Assembly: GCF_041381155.1 (NCBI RefSeq)
Contig: NC_091141.1
Coordinates: 22,216,828 to 22,280,827, forward strand
Source of the DNA: Argopecten irradians
Taxonomy: Eukaryota; Mollusca; Bivalvia; Pectinida; Pectinidae
Length of the DNA stretch: 64,000 nucleotides
Direction: 5' to 3'
Shown: positions 50,241-63,013 of the stretch, in pieces
How positions within the stretch are numbered: position 1 is the stretch's first letter
Layout of the letters: every line of letters starts with the position of its first letter
Translations under genes and position numbers: made by a program
Notes under the pieces: model-generated
Databases searched by the model: none
What the model was told of the DNA's origin: nothing
Seen by the model: only the letters and a program-made list of their open reading frames with translations

Positions 50241-53200
50241 ATGAACATCTCCTTCAGAACAACTCCCTTGATACATCTCCTTCAGAACAACTCCTTGATA
50301 CATCTCCTTCAGAACAACTCCCTTGATACATCTCCTTCAGAACAACTCCCTTGATACATCTCCTACTGTACAACTCCCTTGATACATCTTCTACTGTAAC
50401 AACTCCCTTGATACATCTCCAGCTGAACAACTCCCTTTAATTACATCTCCTACTGTACAACTCCCTTGATACATCTCCTGCTGTACAACTCCCTTGATAC
50501 ATCTCCTGCTGTACAACTCCCTTGATACATCTCCTACTGTACAACTCCCTTGATACATCTCCTACTGTACAATTCCCTTGATACATCTCCTGCTGTACAA
50601 CTCCCTTGATACATCTCCTACTGTACAACTCCCTTGATACATCTCCTACTGTACAATTCCCTTGATACATCTCCTGCTGTACAACTCCCTTGATACATCT
50701 CCTACTGTACAACTCCCTTGATACATCTCCTGCTGTACAACTCCCTTGATACATCTCCTACTGTACAACTCCCCTTGATACATCTCCTACTGTACAACTC
50801 CCTTGATAATACATCTCACTACTGTACAACTCCCTTGATACATCTCCTGCCTGTACAACTCCCTTGATACACCTCCTGATACATCTCCTACACTGTACAA
50901 CTCCCTTGATACATCTTCCTACTGCTGTACAATTCCCTTGATACATCTCCTACTGTACAACTCCCTTGATACATCTCCTACTGTACAACTCCCTTGATAC
51001 ATCTCCAGCTGTACAACTCCCTTGATACATCTCCTACTGTACAACTCCCTTGATACATCTTCTACTGTAACAATTCCCTTGATACATCTCCAGCTGTACA
51101 ACTCCCTTGATACATCTCCTACTGAACAACTCCCTTGATACATCTCCTACTGTACAACTCCCTTGATACATCTCCTACTGTACAACTCCCTTGATACACA
51201 TCTCCCTGCTGAACAACTCCCTTGATAACATCAACTCCCTTGTTCCATAAACTGCCCTTGATACATCTCCTACTGTACAACTCCCTTGATACATCTCCTT
51301 CTGTACAACTCCCTTGATACATCTCCAGCTGTACAACTCCCTTGATACCTCTCCTACTGTACAACTCCCTTGATACCTCTCCTACTGTACAACTCCCTTG
51401 ATACATCTCCTGCTGTAACAACCTCCCTTGATACATCTCCCTGCTGTACAACTCCCATTGATACATCTCCTTGCTGTACAACTCCATGATACATCTCCTA
51501 CTGTACCAACTCCCTTGATACATTCTCCTAGCTGTACAACTCCCTTGATACATCTCCTACTGTACAACTCCCTTGATACATCTCCTACTGTACAACTCCC
51601 TTGATACATCTCCTGCTGTACAACTCCCTTGATACATCTCCTACTGTACAACTCCCTTGATACATCTCCTGCTGTACAACTCCCTTGATACATCTCCTGC
51701 TGTACAACTCCCTTGATACATCTCCTACTGCTGTACAACTCCCTTGATACATCTCCAGCTGTACAACTCCCTTGATACATCTCCAGCTGTACAACTCCCT
51801 TGAATACATCTCCTTCTGTACAACTCCCTTGATACATCTCCAAGCTGTACAACTTCCTATGAGCACGATCTCCTGCTGTACAACTCCCTTGATACATCTC
51901 CAGCCTGTACAACTCCCTTGATACATCTCCAGTACTGTACAACTCCCTTGATACATCTCCTACTGTACAATTCCTTGATACATCTCCTGCTGTACAACTC
52001 CCTTGATACATCTCCTGCTGTACAACTCCCTTGATACATCTCCTACTGTACAACTCCCTTGATACATCTCCTACTGCTGTACAATCCCCTTGATACATCT
52101 CCAGCTGTACAACTCCCTTGATACATCTCCTGCTGTACAACTCCCTTGATACATCTCCTGCTGTACAACTCCCTTGATACATCTCCTACTGTACAACTCC
52201 CTTGATACATCTCCTGCTGTACAACTCCCTTGATACATCTCCTACTGTACAACTCCCTTGATACATCTCCAGCTGCATTACAACTGCCCTTGTTACATCT
52301 CCTACACTCTGTACAACTCCCTTGATACATCTCCTGCTGTACAACTCCCTTGATACATCTCCTACTGTACAACTCCCTTGATACATCTCCTACTGTACAA
52401 CTCCCTTGATACATCTCCTACTGTACAACTCCCTTGATACATCTCCTACTGTACAACTCCCTTGATACATCTCCTACTGTACAACTCCCTTGATTTATCT
52501 CCTACTGTACAACTCCCTTGATACATCTCCTACTGTACAACTCCCTTGATACATCTCCTACTGTACAACTCCCTTGATACATCTCCTGCTGTACAACTCC
52601 CTTGATACATCTCCTACTGTACAACTCCCTTGATACATCTCCTACTGTACAATTCCCTTGATACATCTCCTGCTGTACAACTCCCTTGATACATCTCCTA
52701 CTGTACAACTCCCTTGATACATCTCCTACTGTACAACTCCCTTGATACATCTCCTGCTGTACAACTCCCTTGATACATCTCCTACTGTACAACTCCCTTG
52801 ATACATCTCCTGCTGTACAACTCCCTTGATACATCTCCTACTGTACAACTCCCTTGATACATCTCCTACTGTACAACTCCCTTGATACATCTCCTACTCT
52901 ACAACTCCCTTAATGCATCTCCTTCAGTACAACTCCCTTGATACATCCCCTACTGTACAACTCCCTTGATACATCTCCTACTGTACAACTCCCTTGATAC
53001 ATCTCCTACTGTACAACTCCCTTGATACATCTCCTGCTGTACAACTCCCTTGATACATCTCCAGCTGTACAACTCCCTTGATACATCTCCAGCTGTACAA
53101 CTCCCTTGATACCTCTCCTACTGTACAACTCCCTTGATACATCTCCTACTGTACAACTCCCTTGATACATCTCCTACTGTACAATTCCCTTGATACATCT

Positions 53201-56200
53201 CCAGCTGTACAACTCCCTTGATACATCTCCAGCTGTACAACTCCCTTGATACATCTCCTACTGTACAACTCCCTTGATACATCTCCTACTGTACAACTCC
53301 CTTGATACATCTCCTTCAGTACAACTCCCTTGATACATCTCCTGCTGTACAACTCCCTTGATACATCTCCTGCTGTACAACTCCCTTGATACATCTCCAG
53401 CTGTACAACTCCCTTGATACCTCTCCTACTGTACAATTCCCTTGATACATCTCCTACTGTACAATTCCCTTGATACATCTCCTGCTGTACAACTCCCTTG
53501 ATATAACTTGAATAGCAACTTCCTTGATACACTCTGCCTACTAGTACAATTCCCTTGATACATCTCCAGCTGTACAACTCCCTTGATACATCTCCTACTG
53601 TACAACTCCCTTGATACATCTCCTTCTTACAACTCCCTTGATACATCTCCTACTGTACAATCTCCTTGATACATCTCCTGCGTAACAACTCCTTGATACA
53701 TCTCCTACTGTACAACTCCCTTGTATACATCTCCTACTGCTGTACAATCCCCTTGATACATCTCCTAGCTGGTACAACTCCCTTGATACATCTCCTAGCT
53801 GTACAACTCCCTTGATACATCTTGATAGCATCTCCAGCTGTACAACTCCCTTGATACTATCTCCTACTGTACAACTCCCTTGATACATCTCCTACTGTAC
53901 AATTCCCTTGATACATCTCCTGCTGTACAACTCCCTTGATACATCTCCTGCTGTACAACTCCCTTGATACATCTCCTACTGTACAACTCCCTTGATACAT
54001 CTCCTACTGTACAACTCCCTTGATACATCTCCTGCTGTACAACTCCCTTGATACCTCTCCTACTGTACAACTCCCTTGATACATCTCCTACTGTACAACT
54101 CCCTTGATACATCTCCTACTGTACAACTCCCTTGATACATCTCCTACTGTACAATTCCCTTGATACATCTCCAGCTGTACAACTCCCTTGATACATCTCC
54201 AACTGTACAACTCCCTTGATACATCTCCTACTGTACCCTTGATACAACTCCTCTGTACTGTACAAACTTGATACATCTCCTGGCTGTACAACTCCTTTTG
54301 ATACCATCCTAGCTGCTACAACTCCCTTTATACATCTCCTGACTGTAACAACTCCCTTGAATACATCTCCTGCTGTACAACTCCCTTGATACATCTCCAG
54401 CTGTACAACTCCCTTGATACATCTCCTACTGTACAACTTCCCTTGATACATCTCCTACTGTACAACTCCCTTGATACATCTTCTACTGTACAAATTCCCT
54501 TGATACATCTCCTGCTGTACAACTCCCTTGATACATCTCCTACTGTACAACTCCCTTGATACATCTCCTGCTGTACAACTCCCTTGATACCTCTCCTACT
54601 GTACAACTCCCTTGATACATCTCCTACTGTATCAACTCCCATCATCCCTGCTGTACAACTCCCTTGATACATCTCCTGCTGTACAACTCCCTTGATACAT
54701 CTCCTACGCTGTACAACTTCCTTGAACATCTCCTGCAGTACAACTCCCTTGATACATCTCCTACTACAAGCCTCCCTTGATACAATCTCCTGTGTGTTCA
54801 AACTCCCTTGATACATCTCCTGCTGTACAACTCCCTTGATACATCTCCCTGCTGTACAACTCCCTTGATACATCTACATACAACTCCCTTGATTCATCTC
54901 CAGCTGCTACAACTCCCTTGATACAATCTCCTACTGTACAACTCCCTTGATACATCTCCTACTGTACAACTCCCTTGATACATCTCCTGCTGTACAACTC
55001 CCTTGATACATCTCCTACTGTACAACTCCCTTGATACATCTCCTACTGTACAACTCCCTTGATACATCCCCTACTGTACAACTCCCTTGATACATCTCCT
55101 AGCTGTACAACTCCCTTGATACATCTCCTGCTGTACAACATTCCCTTGATACATCTCCTACTGTACAATTCCCTTGATACATCTCCTGCTGTACAACTCC
55201 CTTGATACATCTCCTACTGTACAACTCCCTTGATACATCTCCTACTGTACAACTCCCTTGATACCATCTCCTACTGTACAACTCCCTTGATACATCTCCT
55301 ACTGTACAACTCCCTTGATACATCTCCTACTGTACAACTCCCTTGATACATCTCCTACTGTACAATTCCCTTGATACATCATCCTACTGTACAACTCCTT
55401 GATACATTCTCCTGCTGTACAACTCCCTTGATACATCTCCTGCTGTACAACTCCCTTGATACATCTCCTACTGCTGTACAACTCCCTTGATACATCTCCA
55501 GCTGTACAACTCCCTTGATACATCTCTCCTACTGTACAACTCCCTTGATACATCTCCTACTCTGTACAACTCCCTTGATACATCTCCAGCTGTACAACTC
55601 CCTTGATACATCTCCTACTGTACAACTCCCTTGATACATCTCCTACTGTACAACTCCCTTGATACATCTCCTGCTGTACAACTCCCTTGATACATCTCCT
55701 ACTGTACAATGCCCTTGATACGTCTCCTACGGTACAACTCCCTTGAATACCTCTCCTACTGTACAACTCTCCTTGATACATCTCCTACTGTACAATCCCT
55801 CCTTGATACATCTCCAACCTGTACAACTCCCTTGATACATCTTCTACTGTACAATTCCCTTGATACATCTCCTGCTGTACAACTCCCTTGATACATCTCC
55901 TACTGTACAACTCCCTTGATACATCTCCTGCTGTACAACTCCCTTGATACATCTCCTACTGTACAATTCCCTTGATACATCTCCTGCTGTACAACTCCCT
56001 TGATACATCTCCTGCTGTACAACTCCCTTGATACATCTCCTGCTGTACAATTCCCTTGATACATCTCCAACTGTACAACTCCCTTGATACATCTCCTACT
56101 GTACAACTCCCTTGATACATCTCCTACTGTACAACTCCCTTGAAACATCTCCTGCTGTACAAACTCCCTTGATACATCTCCTACTGTACAACTCCCTTGA

Positions 56201-59200
56201 TACATCTCCTACTGTACAACTCCCTTGATACATCTCCTACTGTACAACTCCCTTGATACATCTCCTACTGTACAATTCCCTTGATACATCTCCTGCTGTA
56301 CAACTCCCTTGATATACATCTCCTACTGTACAACTCCCTTGATACATCTCCTGCATGTACAACTACCCTTGATACACTCCCCTTGCATACATCTCCTTCA
56401 GTACAACTCCCTTGATACATCTCCTACTGTACAACTCCCTTGATACATCTCCTACTGTACAACTCCCTTGATACATCTCCTACTGTACAACTCCCTTGAT
56501 ACATCTCCTACTGTACAACTCCCTTGATACATCTCCTGCTGTACAACTCCCTTGATACATCTCCTGCTGTACAACTCCCTTGATACATCTCCTGCTGTAC
56601 AACTCCCTTGATACATCTCCTACTGTACAACTCCCTTGATACATCTCCTGCTGTACAACTCCCTTGATACATCTCCTTCAGAACAACTCCCTGATACATC
56701 TCCTTCTGTACAACTCCCTTGATACATCTCAAGCTATACAACTCCCTTGATACATCTCCTGCTGTACAACTCCCATGATACATCTCCAGCTGTACAACTC
56801 CCTTGATACCTCTCCTACTGTACAACTCCCTTGATACCTCTTCTACTGTACAATTTCCTTGATACATCTCCTTCAGTACAACTCCCTTGATACATCCTTG
56901 TACAATATACATCTCCTGCTGTGCAACTTCCCCTGATACATCTCCTGGCTGTACAACTCCCTTGATACATCTCCTGCCTGTACAACTCCCATTGATACAT
57001 CTCCTGCTGTACAACTCCCTTGATACCTCTCCTACTGTACAACTCCCTTGATACATCTTCTAACTGTACAACTCCCTTGATACATCTCCTTCAGTACAAC
57101 TCCCTTGATACATCTCCTGCTGTACAACTCCCTTGATACATCTCCAGCTGTACAACTCCCTTGATACATCTCCTACTGTGTTCCCAATTCTCCCCTTGAC
57201 AATTCCCTTGATACATCTCCTGCTGTACAACTCCCTTGATACATCTCCTGCTGTACAACTCCCTTGATACATCTCCTAGCTATACAACTCCCTTGATACA
57301 TCTCCAGCTGTACAACTCCCTTGATACATCTCCTACTGTACAACTCCCTTGATACATCTCCAGCTGTACAACTCCCTTGATACATCTCCTACTGTACAAC
57401 TCCCTTGATACCTCTCCTACTGTACAACTCCCTTGATACATCTCCTACTGTACAACTCCCTTGATACATCTCCTACTGTACAACTCCCTTGATACATCTC
57501 CAGCTGTACAACTCCCTTGATACATCTCCTACTGTACAACTCCCTTGATACCTCTCCTACTGTACAATGCCCTTGATACATCTCCTACTGTACAATTACC
57601 TTGATTTATCTCCTACTGTACAACTCCCTTGATACATCTCCTACTCTACAACTCCCTTAATGCATCTCCTTCAGTACAACTCCCTTGATACATCCCTACT
57701 GTACAACTCCCTTGATACATCTCCTACTGTACAACTCCCTTGATACATCTTCTACTGTACAATTCCCTTGATACATCTCCAGCTGAACAACTCCCTTGAT
57801 ACATCTCCTACTGTACAACTCCCTTGATACATCTTCTACTGTACAATTCCCTTGATACATCTCCTGCTGTACAACTCCCTTGATACATCTCCTCAGTACA
57901 ACTCCTGATAACAACTCCCTTGATACAACTCCCTTGATACCATCTCCTACTGTACAACTCCCTTGATACATCTTCGCTACTGTACAACTCCCTTGATACA
58001 TCTCCTGCTGTACAACTCCCTTGATACATCTCCTGCTGTACAACTCCCTTGATACATCTCCTACTGTACAACTCCCTTGATACATCTCCTACTGTACAAC
58101 TCCCTTGATACATCTCCTACTGTACAACTCCCTTGATACATCTCCTACTGTACAACTCCCTTGATACATCTACCTACTGTACAACTCCCTTGATACATCT
58201 CCTACTGTACAACTCCTTGATACATCTCCTGCTGTACAACTCCCTTGATACATCTCCTACTGTACAACTCCCTTGATACATCTCCTACTGTACAACTCCC
58301 TTGATACCATCTCCTACTGTACAACTCCTTGATACATCTCCTACTGTACAACTCCCTTGATACATCTCCAGCTGTACAACTCCCTTGATACATCTCCCTA
58401 CTGTACAACTCCCTTGATACATCTCCTTCAGTACAACTCCCTTGATACATCTCCTGACTGTACAACTCCCTTGATACATCTCCTACTGTACAACTCCCTT
58501 GATACATCTCCTCCCTGCTGTACAATTCCCTTGATACATCTCCTGCTGTACAACTCCCTTGATACATCTCCACTGTACAACTCCCTTGATACATCTCCTA
58601 CTGTACAACTCCCTTGATACATCTCCTACTGTACAACTCCCTTGATACATCTCCTACTGTACAACTCCCTTGATACATCTCCTACTGTACAACTCCCTTG
58701 ATACATCTCCTACTGTACAACTCCCTTGATACATCTCCTGCTGTACAACTCCCTTGATACATCTCCTGCTGTACAACTCCTTGATACATCTCCTGCTGTA
58801 CAACTCCCTTGATACATCTCCTGCTTGTACAACTCCCTTGATACATCTCCTGCTGTACAACTCCCTTGATACATCTCCTACTGTACAACTCCCTTGATAC
58901 ATCTCCTGCTGTACAACTCCCTTGATACATCTCCTGCTGTACAACTCCCTTGATACATCTCCTGCTGTACAACCCTTAACTTGATAACATCTCCTGCTGT
59001 ACACTCCCTGATAATACAACTCCTACTGTACAACTCCCTTGATACGTCTCTGCTGTACAACTCCCTTGATACATCTCCTGCTGTACAACTCCCTTGATAC
59101 ATCTCCTGCTGTACAACTCCCTTGATACATCTCCTACTGTACAACTCCCTTGATACATCTCCTGCTGTACAACTCCCTTGATACATCTCCTGCTGTACAA

Positions 59201-59590
59201 CTCCCTTGATACATCTCCTGCTGTACAACTCCCTTAATACATCTCCTACTGTACAACTCCCTTGATACGTCTCCTGCTGTACAACTCCTTTGATACATCT
59301 CCTGCTGTACAACTCCCTTGATACATCTCCTACTGTACAACTCCCTTGATACATCTCCTGCTGTACAACTCCCTTGATACATCTCCTACTGTACAACTCC
59401 ATTGATACATCTCCTACTGTACAACTCCATTGATACATCTCCTACTGTACAACTCCCGTGATACATCTCCTACTGTACAACTCCATTGATACATCTCCAA
59501 CTGTACAACTCCATTGATACATCTCCAACTGTACAACTCCATTGATGCATCTCCTACTGTTCAACTCCTTTGATAATCTCCTGCTACATA
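50241..59590. repeat. 28-bp satellite, about 330 units over 9.3 kb
   Basis: The unit is acaactcccttgatacatct followed by cctactgt. Main variants change the third block: tactgt, tgctgt, agctgt, ttcagt, aactgt; a second site alternates acaactcc and acaattcc. Divergence is highest at both ends and in patches near 50780-51520, 53490-53830, 54230-54930, where single-base insertions and deletions cluster. In other stretches units are nearly identical. The minus strand gives many Met-Tyr-Gln-Gly type frames, only because 28 units of three bases return to phase every three repeats. No gene is supported. Confidence 0.95.
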
Positions 59591-60139
59591 AACCAACCCT
59601 TCAATACATTTGCTATGCAAATTGATTTTTTGCATCTATTGTTCTTTATTTTAAAGAGGAATGTTGATTGTTAACAAAGTTCTTTGAAGCTGTATACCTC
59701 CAATCAATTATTTTTTTCATTTATCCTTAATACGTGCATTTTCTGTAGCTACCACTGCAGAAATCTCCCGAGTTAAAATCTTATCTATGTCTTTTTTATT
59801 AATTAATGACAACATAACAAGTAAGTAGTGTAACTGTAATTTATTTTTGTAAATATAGAAATACTATATTAAGTGTACATAGCTTTGATCTGTCGTAACA
59901 ATAATATGATGCAGGCACAGAAACAAAGAAATCAAATGTGGTGACACATACAACCATTAATCTCAATTGTTGTCAACCAATATATTAGGCACAATATATA
60001 TATATGTAATGGAATGATAATGCATGTTCATTACTCATACATTTAAATTACTCCACTCCTTCAGTTGGTAGATAAATACTCGTGAGGTGAACTATACTTT
60101 TGATATTATCAATCTTCATACTATTATAATGTATACTAT
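59591..60139. other. AT-rich DNA after the satellite
   Basis: No gene or clear repeat was seen besides short TA runs. Confidence 0.45.
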
Positions 60140-60800
60140 GGATATTCCGCCTTTGTATATTACAGAGTTATATGCCCTTGTTAGTAGGTGTCAATTTTGA
60201 CTTCATCACGTTATTTCGTGAGCAAAACTTACATGAAAAATTTGACGTTGCGCTCTTCAATACATGATGTTACAATCAATACATTGTCTACCCGTAATAT
60301 GCAATCATCAATAGTTAGGATACATGTATCGTGAATCCTAAACTGATAAGCCTGGCTGTTGTATGGACATTAAACAAAATAGACTTAAACTACAGCCATT
60401 AGAAGTAAAATCATCACATCCTCGTTATACTGATCTACAAGGGGAGACAATCACACGAAACTTTCATTGAACATACCTAACAAAACTCAAAAAGACATAT
60501 TTCTTCTTTGCATACATGTAATACAGAGTTATCTCCCTTGCATGTAGGTATCAGTTGATTTCATTACTAATATAAGTTATTACTAACATATTTGACATAA
60601 CATATTCCTTCTTTGTATGTTACAGTTATATCCCATGCATGTAAATATTGATTGTGATGTGATTACTTTGTGATCAAATATTATGTTGTATTCTTTGAAA
60701 AATAGGACTTCACGCTCACAAAAACATGATTTAACAATCAGTACTTACCCGCAAGTGCAGATAACTCTGTAATATGCAAATGCAGTTATTGTGTATATCA
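60140..60800. mobile_element. Cluster of copies of the GTAGGTGTTGATT palindromic MITE
   Basis: Left-arm pieces occur near 60150 (cagagttatatgcccttg), 60523 (cagagttatctcccttgc) and 60625, and right-arm pieces near 60270 (caatcaatacattgtctacc) and 60738 (cagtacttacccgcaagt, gcagataactctgtaatatg). Two or three diverged insertions, one possibly inside another. Confidence 0.55.
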
Positions 60801-61965
60801 TTTTACAATCGTATTTCAAAAGAAAAGGACAACCTCTATGATATACATTGCTCAAACCTGTTTAAAAAACAAACCATATAAAGTTTGCCATCTACTGTAT
60901 TATCTACAAATATATTTACAATGCATAGAATTCAAGCAGTTGTTTTAGGAAAGAAACACATTAGAAATATATATATATTTTTTAAACTAAAGCCATCTTT
61001 GCTTTTTGAAAATATGAAGGTGTTAATGAATGCCAAAGTACATGTATTACATAAGTGATTGAAGGAGCAATGATTTTTAAATCTTCATAGTTACTTTTGT
61101 AACAATATTTGTTTTCTAGGAATATCAAATTACAAATTGTAAACACAAGCAACATAGAGCGAGTCATTTAAATATTGAAAGCACTACACAACATCTTCTT
61201 ATCAAAGACTTTTTACAAAGTGCTTCATAAATGGCACAAAATTGTATAAATACATGTACAATCTTATCACAGAGGGTACATACCATACATATAATTTCAA
61301 CTGAGCCTGCTCTGAAAAATTAAATGCATAAAAAATGATCCACAATGATACACTATAATGTTAGGAATTCTCAATATCCCACTGGGTGAACTGTTAACCA
61401 ACTTATTTCTGTGGTGACATAATTTTGTGATGTCAAAAATAAATTGGGGTGTGTAATTATCAATCATGTTATTTTATCTGTATACATGTTTAACAGGACA
61501 ATTACTGTATAGTTGATTATTTTAGCGGATTAAGATTTTTGTATCATGGACCTTATACCAGAAAATTAAATTTTCAGTCTACATTTGTATAATATATATA
61601 CATGTACCACCTTGAACAAATTTTAATATTTCATGGATTGAAATTTTACAACCCCCGAAAATATCATCTCTGCAAAAATAACCAACCATACGCCAGTATA
61701 CAGTATATTAATAGGCCATATAGTACATCTGATATTAAATCTATAAAGTTTGAATTTCCTCTGAACCTTTACCAGATAAAGAAATCCCTGTGGCCATAAA
61801 TAGGTATAAAATAAACAAAAAATTAAATCAACATTTAATTTGCCGCCTAAAACATGTACAATGAAAATGATAATTTACAATATACAAGAAGAATGTTGAT
61901 AACATATATAATTTTCATGTACATGACATCGTGTACCATATTTATCTTGTTATAAGCCCATGAAC
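60801..61965. other. Unannotated AT-rich DNA
   Basis: No supported coding exon, RNA gene or array. Confidence 0.45.
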
Positions 61966-62482
61966 CAGGGCCCAGTTTCATGAACTTTCCTTAACCTAAA
62001 ATTCCTCATAGGGAAGCATAACAGATTTTAAATAACTTCAAGACTCCTTAAGATATTTTCCTTAACTTCTGTATTACTTTCCTACGTGGAAGTTTAAGTT
62101 AAGGAATTTCAAATTTAAAGATTCTCCACTGCAGATATGCAGAGCGTAAACGACACCCATCATTTGAACAACTGCTGTTTACTCATGTATGTCTAATTAA
62201 CAAAAAAATACATATAAAATAATTTATTTTACTTTTGGTAAATGCACATTCAGTATATAGGCCATAGTGACATGGATTTTTTTAGAACGCAATCAATTAT
62301 ATCAAGTTAAATAAGAAGCTAAAACTTTTCAATGCTTTTAATGGGGTAATGCAAGTAATTTTTGGTGTGAAGTAAGAACATTTGTAACTGAAGAAAAATA
62401 AATATTCGTCTGCTTCTGTTTTTTATTGAGAAAAAATACAATTTGTCAGCAGTGAAGCATCTTTAAGAAACTGGGCCCAGGT
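61966..62482. mobile_element. Short palindromic element (gggcccagtttca ends) split by an insertion
   Basis: The left end cagggcccagtttcatgaac and the right end gaaactgggcccagg are inverse. About 168 bases remain if the TTAA element at 62115-62466 is discounted. Confidence 0.65.
62115..62466. mobile_element. TTAA-flanked MITE, copy 3, inverted and diverged
   Basis: Read on the minus strand it matches 37396-37759 throughout (ttaaagatgcttcactgctg; cttcagttacaaatgt; aaaagttttagcttctt) but with many substitutions. TTAA borders are kept. It is nested in the element above. Confidence 0.7.
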
Positions 62483-63013
62483 GTTTTCCAAGGGGCAGCA
62501 TATATATCATGATCAATACAAATGTATCAACTTGACTATTACAAGGCATGGGCATATGACAGATACCTCTGGTGTTACATTGTAACCCAAAACTTGTGTC
62601 CAATCCCTGTTGTCAATTATTTATGACAATAAAAATGTTTCAAATCGCTATAACATAGCACAATAGGTGTGGTCACACAATGAAAGGACACTTTGTTTTC
62701 GCAGATGGAATGATTACGAGATGAATATATTTGTCTGTTTCCTGGTCAAGTTTCCATTTAATATATTAATTATCATATTAATGTTATTTCTTATAATAAA
62801 ATATATTTTCATTGATAAATACATGAAAAGCACAAAGCCATTAAATCTTTTTTGATTTCATGCTCTTATTGTTTTCTTATTTGGATTTAGTAAATAAAGT
62901 ATCCAAGGTATTATCCAAGTAGACAAGTTACCTTGAAAAATAGATACCATATTCACCTTAATTAGCGCCCAGGGTTCTTATAAAAATAACACAAAAGGGG
63001 CTCTTATTAAGTA
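62483..63013. other. AT-rich DNA, no gene seen
   Basis: A fragment near 62949 (accatattcaccttaattag) resembles the ends of the MITE at 12480. Confidence 0.4.

Noticed and set aside
50437-59438. Dozens of minus-strand frames with Met-Tyr-Gln-Gly-Ser-Cys-Thr repeats, up to 266 codons
   Set aside because: They are a by-product of a 28-bp unit read in three frames in turn. They overlap each other, change frame at each indel and have no start context, splice sites or domain.
50241-59590. CRISPR-like regular repeats
   Set aside because: There are no unique spacers, the units abut directly, and the genome is eukaryotic.
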